The translations under genes and the position numbers were made by a program. Shown piece after piece: positions 10,910 through 22,290 of a DNA stretch of 64,000 bases. Under the pieces are notes generated by a model. The model was given only the letters and a program-made list of their open reading frames with translations, made no database searches and was not told the origin of the DNA. This DNA is from Atherix ibis (lineage: Eukaryota > Arthropoda > Insecta > Diptera > Athericidae). The DNA is taken from positions 30,544,811 to 30,608,810 of the forward strand of contig OY282605.1 of the NCBI GenBank assembly GCA_958298945.1, written 5' to 3'. How positions within the stretch are numbered: the stretch's first letter is position 1; each line of letters begins with the position of its first letter.

Positions 10910-12180
10910 ACAGGGTGGTCAATCTAGCGGTTGCATTTTGAACCACTATTTATTTGAAGTATGGTACTTGAGTGTTAATTGTCATCACGAATTGACAGAT
11001 TGTTAGTTAAAAGTCTGAATTTTACGAAATGGTAATTCATACGTTTGAAGAAAACTGGGAAATATTGAGAACTTACTTCCAAAGTGATGAGTCTTCAACC
11101 CAAACTGTTAGAAATTTAAAAAAAAAAATGTGCCAAGATCAAATGCCATCACGTCAACTTGTGGACAAATTCTTGAAGCGAGTTCGCGAAACTGGTTTGT
11201 TGGTTGCCAAAGTAACTCGTTCCCGCTCTAATACAGTGCGTACGACCGAGAATATTGCCACTATTGCTGAAAATGTCCGTGATCATCCATCAACTCGTCA
11301 CCGTTCTCAGGAATTGAACATTTCTCGCACTTCTCTGTTGAGAATTTTGCACAAAGACCTCGGTATGAAACCTTACAAAGTTCAATTAGTCCAACAACTA
11401 AAGCCGCATGACCATCCGATGCGTTTTCGGTTTGCCCAATGGGCTCAAAATCAATTGGCCGAAAATGAGCATTTTTACCGAAAAATCATCTTTTCGGATG
11501 AGGCCCATTTCCACCTCGGTGGGTATGTCAACAAACAAAATTGTCGCATCTGGGGCTCAGAAAATCCATCCGTCAATATGGAAAAGCTGATGCATCCACA
11601 ACGAGGCACGGTTTGGTGCGATTGTTGGACCGGAGGCATCATTGGCCCGTTTTTCTTCGAAAACGATGAAGGAGCCGCCGTTACGGTCAATGGTGAGCGC
11701 TATAGTGGCATGCTCAATGAATTTTTGTTTCCAAAAGTTGAAGAGAATGGCATAGACGATATTTGTTTTCAACAGGTCGGGGCCATTTGCCACACAGCCA
11801 ACGTAACAATCCAACTTTTGGGCACTGCTTTCGAAAACCGAATAATCAGCCGAGATTCTGACGTGAATTGGCCGCCTCGGAGCTGTGATTTGAACCCGTT
11901 GGATTATTTTCTGTTGGGAGCCATTAAGAATAAATGTTACGCAAGCCATCCAGAGACAATTGATACCTTGAAACACGACATCAAAGTTGCCATTAAAGAG
12001 ATACAGGCTCAGACAATCGAAAATGTACTGAAAAATTGGGTCGAGCGAATGGGGTACTGTAAGACCAGCCGTGGCAGTCATTTAAATGATCTTGTGTTTC
12101 ATTCTTAAATTTCAAGGTTCAATATTTCTAATAAAACCGGAACTTTAAAAAATTATACACTTATTTTTTTTAATTTACTT
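10910..12180 (+). mobile_element. Tc1/mariner-superfamily element with open transposase frame
   Basis: The element carries the 359-aa transposase described next. A likely 5' end is cagggtggtcaatctagcgg at 10911, about 118 bp before the ATG and next to a TA. The 3' end is not clear: an inverted match to tgcattttgaa appears as tttaaaatgca near 12180, but a full terminal repeat could not be traced. Relatives of the same family lie at 22560-23523 (+) and 47840-48082 (-). Confidence 0.75.
11029..12108 (+). CDS. DDxD transposase, Tc1/mariner superfamily, second catalytic Asp replaced
   Basis: Uninterrupted 359-codon transposase, close to full family length, that would bind terminal repeats and cut and paste the element at TA. 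Residues 15-110 hold paired HTH-like segments (SRQLVDKFLKRVRETG; SRTSLLRILHKDLGMKPYK). The catalytic core has Asp157 in FSDEAHF, then NKQNCRIW, VTVNGERY, and Asp287 in WPPRSCDLNPLDYF. The second catalytic Asp, expected in FQQDGA, is Val250 (GTC at 11776-11778); the broken relative at 22.6-23.5 kb keeps Asp there. 36 residues separate positions 250 and 287. The frame is otherwise intact up to HLNDLVF near the C-terminus. The ATG at 11029 follows an AT-rich leader and is the first in frame. The protein is probably catalytically dead. Confidence 0.85.
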   Translation: MVIHTFEENWEILRTYFQSDESSTQTVRNLKKKMCQDQMPSRQLVDKFLKRVRETGLLVAKVTRSRSNTVRTTENIATIAENVRDHPSTRHRSQELNISRTSLLRILHKDLGMKPYKVQLVQQLKPHDHPMRFRFAQWAQNQLAENEHFYRKIIFSDEAHFHLGGYVNKQNCRIWGSENPSVNMEKLMHPQRGTVWCDCWTGGIIGPFFFENDEGAAVTVNGERYSGMLNEFLFPKVEENGIDDICFQQVGAICHTANVTIQLLGTAFENRIISRDSDVNWPPRSCDLNPLDYFLLGAIKNKCYASHPETIDTLKHDIKVAIKEIQAQTIENVLKNWVERMGYCKTSRGSHLNDLVFHS

Positions 12181-12219
12181 TTTAAAATGCATCTTATAAA
12201 TGGTGCTGACTCCAGTTAC

Positions 12220-12665
12220 AAACTAGTTACCATAACTCTTGGTAATAAGGTTATGACTTAAACCTCTTCTATCATCGGCAATGATAGCACCCGTTATTCT
12301 GCCATCCCTCAGCTTAAGTCTTAAGACGATACCTGCAATGTACGTTACAACTACAGACACCCACGTTTCATTCAAAGGCCGGGCACGCCAAACGAACCAT
12401 GGTGAGGCTCCCGATTTCCATTGTACCAGTCAGTTCTGCTTTTAAGAGGACCTAGTAAGTACTCTTCACTCAAAAAGCTATGCTCAAACAGCTGCAGTAA
12501 GGAAACTTGTAATTTCCTGGAACTGCTGGATCAGCTCAGGACCGCGGGTTCGCCAAGACCCGTAGGCCATTTCTACTACCGATCCTAGAGTACGGATCTA
12601 CACCTAGAAGTGTCGCCCTTGCGGGAACTGCACCACACAGGCTCAGTACGAGAGTAGTAAAGGTC
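12220..12665. other. GC-richer island of unknown origin
   Basis: About 450 bases of near-balanced composition between the transposase element and AT-rich DNA. No frame of useful length is open on either strand and no structural RNA signature could be confirmed. It is probably a fragment of a retroelement non-coding region. Confidence 0.35.
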
Positions 12666-14098
12666 GTACATAAATTGCCTCTAAATTGACAAAGCCGCTT
12701 ATGTCAAAATATGTTTCGTCACTCAGTTTCCTATTAAAATGAGGGTCTTGTCTCTTGAGTCAAAAAATGCTTTTAGTCCATTGTCGATGGCATATATAAT
12801 CTTTGCGATAAAGTTCCTGTATCACCTGAATTTTATTCGTCTATAATTGCAAATCACCATGAAAAATATTCCACATAATCTTCTATCTACGCTTTAGTTC
12901 GAAGATGATCAGGCTTGGTATACTATAACCTTGTTCTTTATAATTATCTTATATATTTATACGCAAACACAAAATTTTGTGGTACCTTTTTGAGTGGGTT
13001 GTTGTTCACGTATTGGAAAAAAAATATCATTGTATAGGTAACCGTTTGGAGAAGTGCAGAATATAATTTTTTTTTATACGTGAACATAAGGCAGGTAAAT
13101 TTGATTTTGAAAGATGCAAAGCGCTACAACAACAAAATACACATACACGGGCCCAATACAAACTTATTCGGTATGCAAGAGCATACGTATCAGCCAATAA
13201 ATCGGATGACTGTGAAATGCAATAAAACAACACAACTGAACAAAAAACAACACAATTGTACATAAAAACACGAATACTTAAAGTCGACATTTCTCTAAGA
13301 AAAAAAAAATGCATATAACTTTTTCCTAAACGTCTGTTTATGTTCTCAAAGAACAGCTGATTATGAGCATGCCTTTGCCTTAGAGTAGCTAGATGTGAAA
13401 GAAACACTGATTTATGACTGTGCGTAAGCGACTCATAATACAACAGCGTGTAAATTCTATGAACCAATGAGCGTGCGTCGTTGCGCTTGGGATATTTTTG
13501 GGAAAGCTAACAACACAGTGTGAGGAAAAAAACCCAAGCGCAGACAAGATATCTCATTGGTTGGAGAAAAATTGTTATTGGTGGGTTTGGCTATGTGTGT
13601 ATGTCACGGCACATGCATCATTCAAAATTCATAGAGTGATCAGCGCATACAGCTTAGTAGGTGAACTGAGTGAATTGTATGCGAGTGGAATTGTATGCGA
13701 GTGGAATTTTTTCGAATACAATGGAAGCTAACAGAGTGAACAAAATATACAACATCAAGTACGTCATTTTTTTTTTTGGTATGCGTGTCAAATGACACTG
13801 TGAAATTTTTTCAAACCTCATTAGCATACCAGCATTCAAGTTTGTTTGTTGCAAATCAATGTTGATGCATTTTATTTTTTTTATTAAATGTAGAAAACAT
13901 CATAGTTTTGAATAACGCAGATTGACATCGAGAGAGTACAGACGACAAACGTTTCGTTACGTATTGAAATTCGGAGAATTTCTTTTGATTTCGTTTTGTG
14001 AACGAAAATAGTAAAAAGCCGTTCGAATATTTTTATTCCATCAATGTTAATGCTTTTTTTTTTTAATATATATAGTTTCGAAGAAACAAATACAAACC

Positions 14099-14446
14099 AT
14101 GTTCATGCCACGGCGTCGAACGCTTTCGGGGCGGGTAGAATGGCAAAGAAACAGAGAGGGTCAAGTTTTTCGTAGAATAACTAATGTAACAAATACAAGT
14201 GTTGGAAATTTAATTCAGAATGATGATCATGGTGTTATTGATTCAATTGATTTATTGAAAAATTCGTTTAAATGTGCATTGCAAGTGGTTCCAATTAATT
14301 TTGAAAGTTTTGATATTGGTTTGTTGAATTTACAATGCAGATACTGTAAGGCAATGCATTTTAAATCAGAAATCACGATGCGCGATAGAACAGCATTTAA
14401 CATGTGTTGTCATAAGGGAAAAGTAAATTTGCCAGCATTCACATAA
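14099..14446 (+). pseudogene. Helitron replicase/helicase N-terminal fragment
   Basis: 115-codon frame matching the N-terminal part of insect Helitron proteins: it starts with a basic MFMPRRRTLSGR-type leader and ends with a Cys/His cluster (LQCRYCKAMHFKSE and MCCHKGKVNLPAF) typical of the region before the Helitron-like N domain. A stop follows at once. Further Helitron-type sequence continues in other frames, for example IRSYNSAFAMVSSEANI at about 14545-14600 and GVYHFKIHDTFYHRSG at about 14610-14655. In an intact element this protein would carry the HUH nickase and a Pif1-type helicase; neither is present here. Confidence 0.8.
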
Positions 14447-14746
14447 AATGACAAATTTAATTCACTTTATCATGGGCTCACATCGAATGATGCACAAATT
14501 AAAAAAACATAAAAAAATTATTTCAATTATAACATAACACGGAACTATAATTCAGCATTTGCGATGGTTAGTTCTGAAGCGAATATTTCTGAGACGATTT
14601 TAGGTGGTGTATATCACTTTAAAATTCACGATACATTTTATCATAGATCTGGACCATTGACAAATCCATACGGTCGCATGCCTTTATTCTTGAATTAGAA
14701 AGAGTTAATAAATTTATTCGTTCTTTTCGCACAATGAAAGATCACT

Positions 14747-15267
14747 GTGAAAGTATTAATAATGCGGATAAAGAATATGTATGGTCATTACAGTGATCGA
14801 GAAACAGATTTACGTAGGTATAACGATACAACACAGACTGATGTAGCTGTTATATTTACGACTGTTGATGGGGAGCAACCTTTCGAAAGAAACATGATAG
14901 CCTTTTCAATTACCCAGTTCGAGCAGAGGGCTGACAATTACCCAGTTCGAGCAGAGTGCGAACAGCATGAAAGTGACCAAAAGATACACAGCGTATTGTA
15001 CAGCTTTAAAGGAAAGGGTGCGAATTTACGCGAATTCATTGGTAATTTTTTCAAAAAATATAAATTCTTAGAAAAAATAATATAAAACATTTATAATATA
15101 TTACAGGTGCATACGCTGCCAAGTACGGTGAACACGCTAAATGCGTGGACATAATAAATCTGTTCGCTGATGGAAGAATCATTGCACAAGGCAGATCAGG
15201 GAACATGATTGGCAAAGATTGGGAAGAACAAGAAAATTTTAAAAATATTTACGGGAAAAAAAATTAA
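14747..15267 (+). CDS. Helitron-internal two-exon frame, second exon unassigned
   Basis: Exon 1 (14747-15041) begins with Helitron-like sequence (RRYNDTTQTDVAVIF, then VDGEQPFERNMIAF) and a short internal duplication (cccagttcgagcagag twice), then SFKGKGANLREFIG. A 65-bp intron, 15042-15106, runs from gtaatttttt to atattacag. Splicing keeps the frame and leads into GAYAAKYGEHAKCVDIINLF, then ADGRIIAQGRSGNMIGKDW and NFKNIYGKKN, stopping at 15265-15267. Without splicing the frame stops at 15085. An AATAAA lies near 15340. I do not recognise the exon 2 family; it could be a captured host exon or an unfamiliar Helitron accessory part. The start codon is uncertain because the upstream Helitron frame is broken. 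Confidence 0.4.
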
Positions 15268-15405
15268 CAATCTATTTCATATTAAATGTGCTATAATAAA
15301 TTACTAATCACATTTGAATTACAGAAAAAAAAGTCAAATTAATAAATAAAATAAAAAAATAAAAAATTATTGTTAGTTCATTATTAACAATCGCTGAAGA
15401 AATGT

Positions 15406-15436
15406 GTGGTCGAATTTCGACCACTGGCTACCCTAG
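15406..15436 (+). terminator. Helitron 3' hairpin and CTAG end
   Basis: A 19-base near-perfect palindrome, eight bases (tggctacc) and CTAG. In Helitrons this hairpin signals the end of rolling-circle transfer. The next base is T, as the A/T insertion rule predicts. Confidence 0.8.
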
Positions 15437-15439
15437 TTT

Positions 15440-17740
15440 ACTATATACTTAATAGTGCAATTCAACGGCACATTATTCCTGTCCCAATCCTCAAAATGGT
15501 TGGAATTCATAGCATAAGAATACGAAATTTTGAAGACGTCGATAATACAAATAATTGAAACATCTGCCATTATTTTTTTAAATACACTTCACAAAAGTTC
15601 TGACATTTAAAAGAAAATGACTATAAAGAAATAATATTATATTATCATGCAATCATATAATGGGAGAATATTTTGTCAGTTTCCTAGAGTATTAATAGGA
15701 AGTTATTATAATTGAAAAGCGAATAAATAAGATTAATATATTTTTGCAGGTAATAAAATTTCGTGCAATTTTTGGTGTGGTGCCATGTTTCGTTCAGTAG
15801 AAATGCGGCCAGTATGACTATTTTGAGTGGTTGCCGTTGACCAATACGGGTGTTTGTCCACGATCGGTTTTCCTTCCGTAAAGTGCTGGTATTGATATTT
15901 CCGTATTTCTGATGGTTGATGTCTTTTTTCAGGTATTTCTCTGCACTTTTTTTTGTTAACGAAAGGATAATGGGATAATGAAATTAAAGTAGAATAGAAA
16001 AAAGAGTACTTTTTTAGGAATTAGAGTAGGAACATATCTCAGATGAAAAGTTACCGCATCTATTCTTGGTTAATTTTAAATATTAATAAAAAAAAATTAA
16101 AAGTAAGCAAAAATGACATCAAATTTAAGTTATACACATTTTTTATAACACCCTGACTATTGCTTTTTTTATTTGATAAACAAGTACCCCAAGACTATAT
16201 CAACTAACACATTTCTATAAAAATAGATATCTTATTTATAATTATTCTTTATGTTGGTGTGATCTACAACTAAGGAATATATAAAAACTTTTTAATTCCC
16301 ATGTGGAAACTACTAACATAGTGGTGGGGCGGGAGGTGACTGTCAACTCTGGAATAGTTTTACACTTCTAAATAAATAAACCATATCGTACTCGGGAAGG
16401 TATACCATACTTTTCCAAGGTCACTATCATGCAATTTGATAAACTTTCAAGAGTTTTAGATTGTGGGCAACCATCAACTAGATACCAGAAAAATTTTCCA
16501 CTCATGGTTACTTTGGTAAAATTTACAGTTTTTGGTGTCGTACAACTTTTATGCATTATGCACCGAATGGCAACTCCGATTAACCTGATACTAGTAGTAT
16601 TGCTACTATGTAAATAAGTAAACGAGTAGAAATTTATTGCAACTTTTGCAATTGCAAAAGCTTATTTTTCTTACTTTCACGTCTGGGCATGGTCTTAGCA
16701 TTTTCATAACGATATCCTGAAAGTTAACCATCAAATAACCAGAATTATATATTTCCATGCATTTCGGATGAGCAAATGGTTTTGAATAAATTTAAATCCA
16801 TAATCATTGCCACTTGTTACTCCAATTACGATAATATCATATTCATATTATCAAGAACTACTAACAAATATAGAGAAAATCACACTAGAATTTTAAGAAA
16901 GTACCAGTCTGCACCGAAAAATTCTAGCTCGACACAGATGGTTTATGATTATCATAAAATATGATTAATGTAAATTTTAAATGTAACAATCTGTAAGGTT
17001 GCACTATCATTTTAGTTTATTCGAGCAAATATTTAAATGTAAAAATAAAGGATATTTTCTTCTGGGAAATTTGTAAATGTTTAAAGGAATAGTTTCATCT
17101 AAACATTATTATTATTTCACATTTACGTAGCATTTATTTTGTTGTAGTTTTTCACTCTATAAAAAGAATTGAAAATGATGAATTTTTCTCAATTTCTAGT
17201 ACTAAATAGATCCATCAACTTTAAATTTATAGTAAGAATATGATCATATATAAAAATTAAAATGCGTACAAATTATAGCATTTATTTTGTTTAATGAATG
17301 TTTTTGTCTTTAAATTGAGAGTTTCTTGTCAAAACTGCTGTCTCTATAAATCATAGTCACTACTTAACCTCAATTTTGTCTACCCCAAGCGATTTGAATT
17401 CATAATAGGCAGAAAAATTATTATTATCTTCTTGGCCAGAAATCATTTTTCATCGACAAATATTTTTTTGCTAGACTTTTTCATACTATCATATACTTAA
17501 AGAAGTCATTTCCCTTCTATTACTGATTATTATGATTTTTTTTTAAAAAAAAAAGATTCTCCAACGTTTTAGTTTTCTATAAAAGGTCATTAGTCATAAA
17601 ATATTTCTTATACTTAATATTTTGACAAAAAAAAAACCAAATCAATTACAACATTACACTATTAAAGAGATTTGAAATATAGAAAATTCTATTCGGTGAA
17701 TTTTTATAATTAAATATTTAAAAAATAATCAGTATACATA
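15440..17740. other. AT-rich region with two mixed-composition islands
   Basis: Islands at about 15750-15930 and 16320-16620 are less AT-rich. The second holds a 62-codon minus-strand frame (16368-16556, MHKSCTTPKTVNFTKV...) and an overlapping plus-strand one; neither has a family motif I recognise. The rest is AT-rich without features. Confidence 0.4.
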
Positions 17741-17744
17741 CAAT

Positions 17745-18781
17745 GGCAGTTTGATAAGTAAGTAATAAATAAAATAAAGAATTAATTTATTTCACAAAAA
17801 TTGATTTATTTTGAAATATTATCTGGTTTTAACTTTATATATTTTATTCAATAATATTTGAACTTATTTATACCATCCGTATTATATTATTTGTCAAACT
17901 CTTCCAAATAAAGTTTAGTTTTGACTATAACTTCGAAATGGGATGCAAATTTATTTCCACAAAGCTATTTCTTCAATGTTTTGGAAATTAAAAAAAGTCA
18001 CAGAAATCTAATTATGGAGGATATAAAATTCTACTAATTTTACTTTTGCAATTGCCGATTATGAAACAGAAATTTTTTTACCTTCTTTGAAGCACGTTCG
18101 CTAGTATAAATAAATTTTTTTCAATATACTTTAATTTCTAGTATATAAGGGTTAATCCATATTTCATCAACAATTATGAATAGATTTAAAAATTCATTTG
18201 GATTATGATTAAAAATGCTCAAACACTCCATTAAAAATCTTACACGAACATATTTTTATCAGATATCAGTAAAGGAGGCAAACATATCATCTATAATTTT
18301 CTTATGCCCCAAAATTTCATATGAAATATTGCCTACACGATTTTCTGAGGTGGTTACTGTATCAATTATTTCATAAAGTTTTATTTGATGGTCTTTGAAA
18401 ATAATATCATTTTTTTGGTGGTGACCTCAATAGAATATCCGTGGAGGTTAGCGTCACTTCTGCTCCTATGACCACAACAAAATTCAGTTAATAACTGCTA
18501 AAAGATTCTATACAATAGCAAGGAGTATCTATAGAAATTTTTGGGCCTAATTTTGATTTCAGATATTTTCTTTTTTCTCTCAGAATATTTTTTTTTTTTT
18601 AAAACCCAAATTGCTATTTTTCCTTATTATTAAAAAAAACATAAATCTTGTCTACTTTCAATGGCTGTTAAAACTAAACTACCAAATACATATTTATAAA
18701 ATTTTACTTGGCCCTTTTTTTTACATTTTTAAATGATTAAAAATTAGCATTTTTTGTTACATTTATCATAGACTTATCATA
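17745..18781 (-). mobile_element. irritans-like mariner, heavily decayed
   Basis: Left end ggcagtttgataagtaagta and right end atttatcatagacttatcat form diverged inverted terminal repeats of the type seen in irritans-like mariners. The body aligns with the element at 42974-44180: shared blocks include ttcatttggattatg, cttacacgaaca and tggtggtgacct. The minus-strand transposase is unreadable beyond short matches. It is older than the 43-kb copy. Confidence 0.65.
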
Positions 18782-18789
18782 CTGTTCTT

Positions 18790-19900
18790 TTAAAGTATAT
18801 ATATTTCTCGCCACAGCATAATCAACTCAAAATAAATTTGTGTAAAATCGAATTCTTGAAGAAAGGGATTTAAATGTCGTTTATATCCTTTTTTCAATAT
18901 ACTTACTCTTACTTTTCAATACAAGCATTTTATTTTATTGAATGTCTAAGAAAATCTTCTATGTTTTGTGGCAATTTTATTTTTTATATCCAATTTCTAT
19001 TTTATATTGACTTTGTCATGTTCTCTATAAATTTATAACCGAATATTTACGATTTTGTTAGCAGCTGCGAAATGTTATGGTATCTTTAAAAAAAAATTAT
19101 ATTTTCCTTATATTTTCATTTTTATTTCTTTTAAATTTAAGTACATATATAACTTATCAGGTATATTTTAAAAGAAACAATAAAATATTTTGTCGATTTT
19201 TTGTAGATACTCGTAAAGTTCTAATTTAATTTATATACTCTGTGCTGATTGAAAGAAGAATTCTGAACCAGAAAATCTAATAAAATTTGCACACTGTCAA
19301 TTTTGAATTTATCTAAATTTTTATTTACATATAAAAAAATAAATATAATTCATAATTTGAGTTATTATTAATAAAAATTTCAGATATTGGATTAAACAAG
19401 AATTTTACTTTGGAGATATTATTAAATATTTTTTTTTAAATGATTGACAATTATTTTTTTTTATACAAATTAAAATTTGTTGTTGTTCTTCTTTTCGTCT
19501 AGATTATTTTTGAAAATTTGTTTTAGTAAAAATTTCATTTTAAAGAAATTACTTTAAGCCGATAGAAATAGCATAATTACATTTAAAAAAAATTATAATT
19601 CGACTAAGAAGATTCAAAGGTGATATTTTTATGTATTTGCTAGAATCTCATAATCGATATGCGAATATAAAAAAGTTGGTGGATAAAAGTTGTTCTACTA
19701 ATGACCTATTTAGTTGGTTAAGATGAAAAGGAAGGGGGAATTCCAAAAAAGGGGTTGACTATGGTTTAATTTGAGTACTTCATATACCATAGTAAGGCGA
19801 CTAGGGCTCTAAAGCTTATTTTAATATTTGCCAGACAACGGCATAGTACAAAAGCTACCCTTAGCTTAATTTTAGGCTATGCAAAGCATTAGTCGTGATA
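18790..19900. other. AT-rich region
   Basis: Long AT-rich stretch with homopolymer runs. No frame, repeat or RNA feature stands out. Confidence 0.55.
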
Positions 19901-19929
19901 ACTAGAAGTTCAGAATAGACCTACTGAAT

Positions 19930-20470
19930 CAAAGAACTTCGAATGTCACGGCTTTGTGACGCAGTCTTCCGGTTCGACACTCCCAACACGTGTTTAGTGT
20001 TTTGGTTAACGCCATCTATCTACCGAAGGCAGAGCCTACTTCGTCTTCTGGAATCACAATTGGAGCCACTGTAGACGTTCCGGACAGTATCTTCTTCAAC
20101 CATACGGATTAAATGTCCAGCCCACCGCAGCCTATTAAGTTAATTTGGAGAACGATTAAAAACGCTTCAGGATCTCGTAGTTAAATAGCCTCCAAAAAAG
20201 TCGAGCCTCATATAGATGGCCAAAAATTCATAGAAGGATCCTGTCCCCAAAGCGGATAAGAGCTCATATTGCTTTTTGCTGAGAATCCAATTTTTCGATG
20301 AATATACGATATACAAAGAAACCTGATAAAATTTTTTGAAAAAATTGAGACTACGTTCGTCTAGCAGGGCACTCGTATTGAATCGAAGCTTTCGTTCGCC
20401 TATATTCATTGGCGAAAATAGTATTCAAGCTCGTATCACCGCACCAAAAAGGTTATGATCCGAGTAAACG
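19930..20470 (-). pseudogene. RTE-like retrotransposon fragment, internally deleted
   Basis: Minus strand. From 20470 down to about 20170 there is an endonuclease C-terminal trace (DHNLFGAVIRA) and the linker MNIGERKLRFNTSALL. From about 20130 down to 19940 comes the extreme C-terminus of the same type of polyprotein: RLRWAGHLIRMVEEDTVRN, then SRRRSRL, a stop, and DGVNQN. The reverse transcriptase core between them is missing. The closing motif LRWAGHLIRM...GRP...W is shared with the fragments at 37190-37630 and 57842-59429. Clade assignment as RTE-like is by motif only. Confidence 0.65.
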
Positions 20471-20960
20471 TTAGCACCCCTTAATAATCTAACATTTTCT
20501 AGATTTAGTTTAAAGGTTAATTTGGTTTATTCTAAAATTTTCTAGATTTGAGATGGTTTTATGGATACATTCCCGGACAAACTTGGTACTTCCAATTTTA
20601 TTTTCTGCTTCCAACGACCATTCATATTTGCCGTTTCATTCCGCTATAATTAGTATGCTCAAACCAATGCCGTCGTATCATGTGAAAAACGTGCTTTCTC
20701 GTTATCTTGCTGTTTAAGTCTCCAAGTATAGTTTTTGTCTTAGCCTTAAGGAAAGCGTCAAGACCTCATTCTACCCCTTTAATAAAAATTCTAGCATATA
20801 TTTTTCCAAATCGGCAGACTCCTCCGTAGAGGCATGAATATTTTTGAGGCGAATGTTATTTTATTTGTTACACACACGTAGAATTGTCAATCTCTCACTT
20901 ATCGCTTCATATTCGATAATAAGATGCTGACTAACTAGTCTATTCCAAGTAGATAATATA

Positions 20961-21604
20961 CGAGGTCTGTTCAAAAAGTATCACAAATCTTCTGTTTTTT
21001 CAAAAATTATTTATTTCTCCATGAATATCTATTTTGTCCCCTTCAAAGTAATGCCCACCAGATATTATATACTTGTGGCAACATTTTTTCCAATCCTCGA
21101 AGCACTTCAAAAAATCATTTTTTTGATCTTGTTCAGCTTTCCTTCGATGCCGTCTTCATCTCCTCAATCGTAGCGTAGTGTCGTCTTTTCATGGGGCTCT
21201 TCAGTTTCGGGAACAATAAAAAGTCACAGGGGGCCAGATCTTCGGAATGCGGTAGCTGCGGCATTATTAGTATGTTGTTTTTGGCCAAAAATTCGCGCAC
21301 AAGTAACGATGCGTGAGCAGGGCCGTTATGATGGTGCAAAAGCCACTTTTTGTTCTTCCACAAATCCGGACGTTTCTGGCGGATTGCTTCGCGCAACTTG
21401 CGCATAACTTGCAGGTAATATTCCTTATTGACCGTTCTACCCTGTGGCAAGAAATCATGATGCACCAGCACCACGCCCTTGCAATCGAAGAAAACTGTAA
21501 GCAAAACCTTTAGGTTCGACCGAACTTGGCGCGCTTTTTATACCACCGAAAAACTCCCTCTGATAACATTTTGTACCACCGATAAACTTTTTAAACAGAC
21601 CTCA
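20961..21604 (-). mobile_element. mariner copy B, deletion derivative with both ends
   Basis: Terminal repeats cgaggtctgttcaaaaagta (left) and tttttaaacagacctca (right) sit inside TA dinucleotides (20959-20960 and 21605-21606). The element is only about 640 bp. The minus strand keeps the middle and C-terminal catalytic region in one frame: VFFDCKGVVLVHHDFLPQ, REAIRQKRPDLWKNKKW, HHHNGPAHA (second catalytic Asp now Asn), SEDLAPCDFLLFPKLK with the third Asp, and KRRHYATIEEMKTASKE. The first half of the gene and most of the 5' region are deleted. Non-autonomous. Confidence 0.85.
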
Positions 21605-21619
21605 TATATAACAGTTGCC

Positions 21620-22090
21620 CTTTTCTTAAATACGAATTCTCATCCTTGCTTTTAGTGAAGTTATATCATTCCGGATCTATATAAGTTTTTTTTGCCGGGT
21701 CAGTTGCTATTAATACCGTTTGTTGTTTTATTTTTTCTAATTTTTAACTAGAATGGAATCATCCCTAAGCCCAAGCTGCCTCGGAGACAATGCTCCTGAA
21801 GTTCCAACTGGTTTTTTGACTTCCGGGAACACTTGGTGAGTAATTATAATTGCAAAACCGGTCTACTATGCTATTATTTATCTTAACAGCTAAATGGGTA
21901 GCACCTACCCTATAAGAGCCACTCTCCCACAAAATATCCCTCGTTTTTTTACAACCGGACCTGGTACCGTCCTCGGCGGAATTTCTTTTATCCAGTTTAA
22001 ATTATTAAATTGATTAGCAACTGGATACGTTTTATATTAGTACTTATACAAACATAATTAAAATATGTGGACTGGAGCTTCTAGAAAATG
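21620..22090. other. Mixed-composition stretch, unassigned
   Basis: Moderately GC-containing sequence around 21750-21970 without a long frame. It may belong to the retroelement fragment immediately to the right. Confidence 0.3.
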
Positions 22091-22095
22091 TCATA

Positions 22096-22290
22096 TTAGT
22101 TGTAGGTCATTAAAAGCACACATTTTTTCAAAAAACAAGACAAAATCTTTATATTGTCAACGTAAATAAAGTGCGTCAATACCATCAACGGCAATAATAA
22201 ACAAAAACGGACCGAGATGGCTATCATACGGGACACCGGATAAGGCTTTAATACCTCTAGAAATGGAACAACAAAAATGCTTATTAAAAT
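22096..22290 (-). pseudogene. Jockey-type reverse transcriptase fragment
   Basis: Minus-strand fragment with RT motif B-prime read as SGVPYDSHLGPFLFII, compared with the usual SGVPQGSHLGPLLF, followed after a frame change by FIYVDNIKIL at the position of the catalytic (F/Y)ADD box. Only about 65 residues are preserved. The frame that is open here through 22434 is not the coding one over its whole length. Decayed and non-functional. Confidence 0.5.

Larger units (their letters stand above)
12947..15436 (+). mobile_element. Helitron with typical 3' end
   Basis: The 3' end is clear: a 9-bp stem (gtggtcgaa/ttcgaccac, one-base loop) at 15406-15424, eight bases, then CTAG at 15433-15436 followed by T, as expected for a rolling-circle Helitron inserted between A and T. 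Inside are Helitron N-terminal protein remains (14099-14700). The 5' end is only a candidate: TCTTATATATTTATA preceded by A at 12946. If right, the element is about 2.5 kb and lacks the Rep catalytic and helicase regions, so it is non-autonomous. A 16-bp tandem duplication (aattgtatgcgagtgg, 13673-13704) lies in its leader. Confidence 0.75.

Noticed and set aside
12400..12665. Possible rRNA fragment (ggctcagtacgagag)
   Set aside because: A short resemblance only; neighbouring sequence does not follow any rRNA region I can recall.
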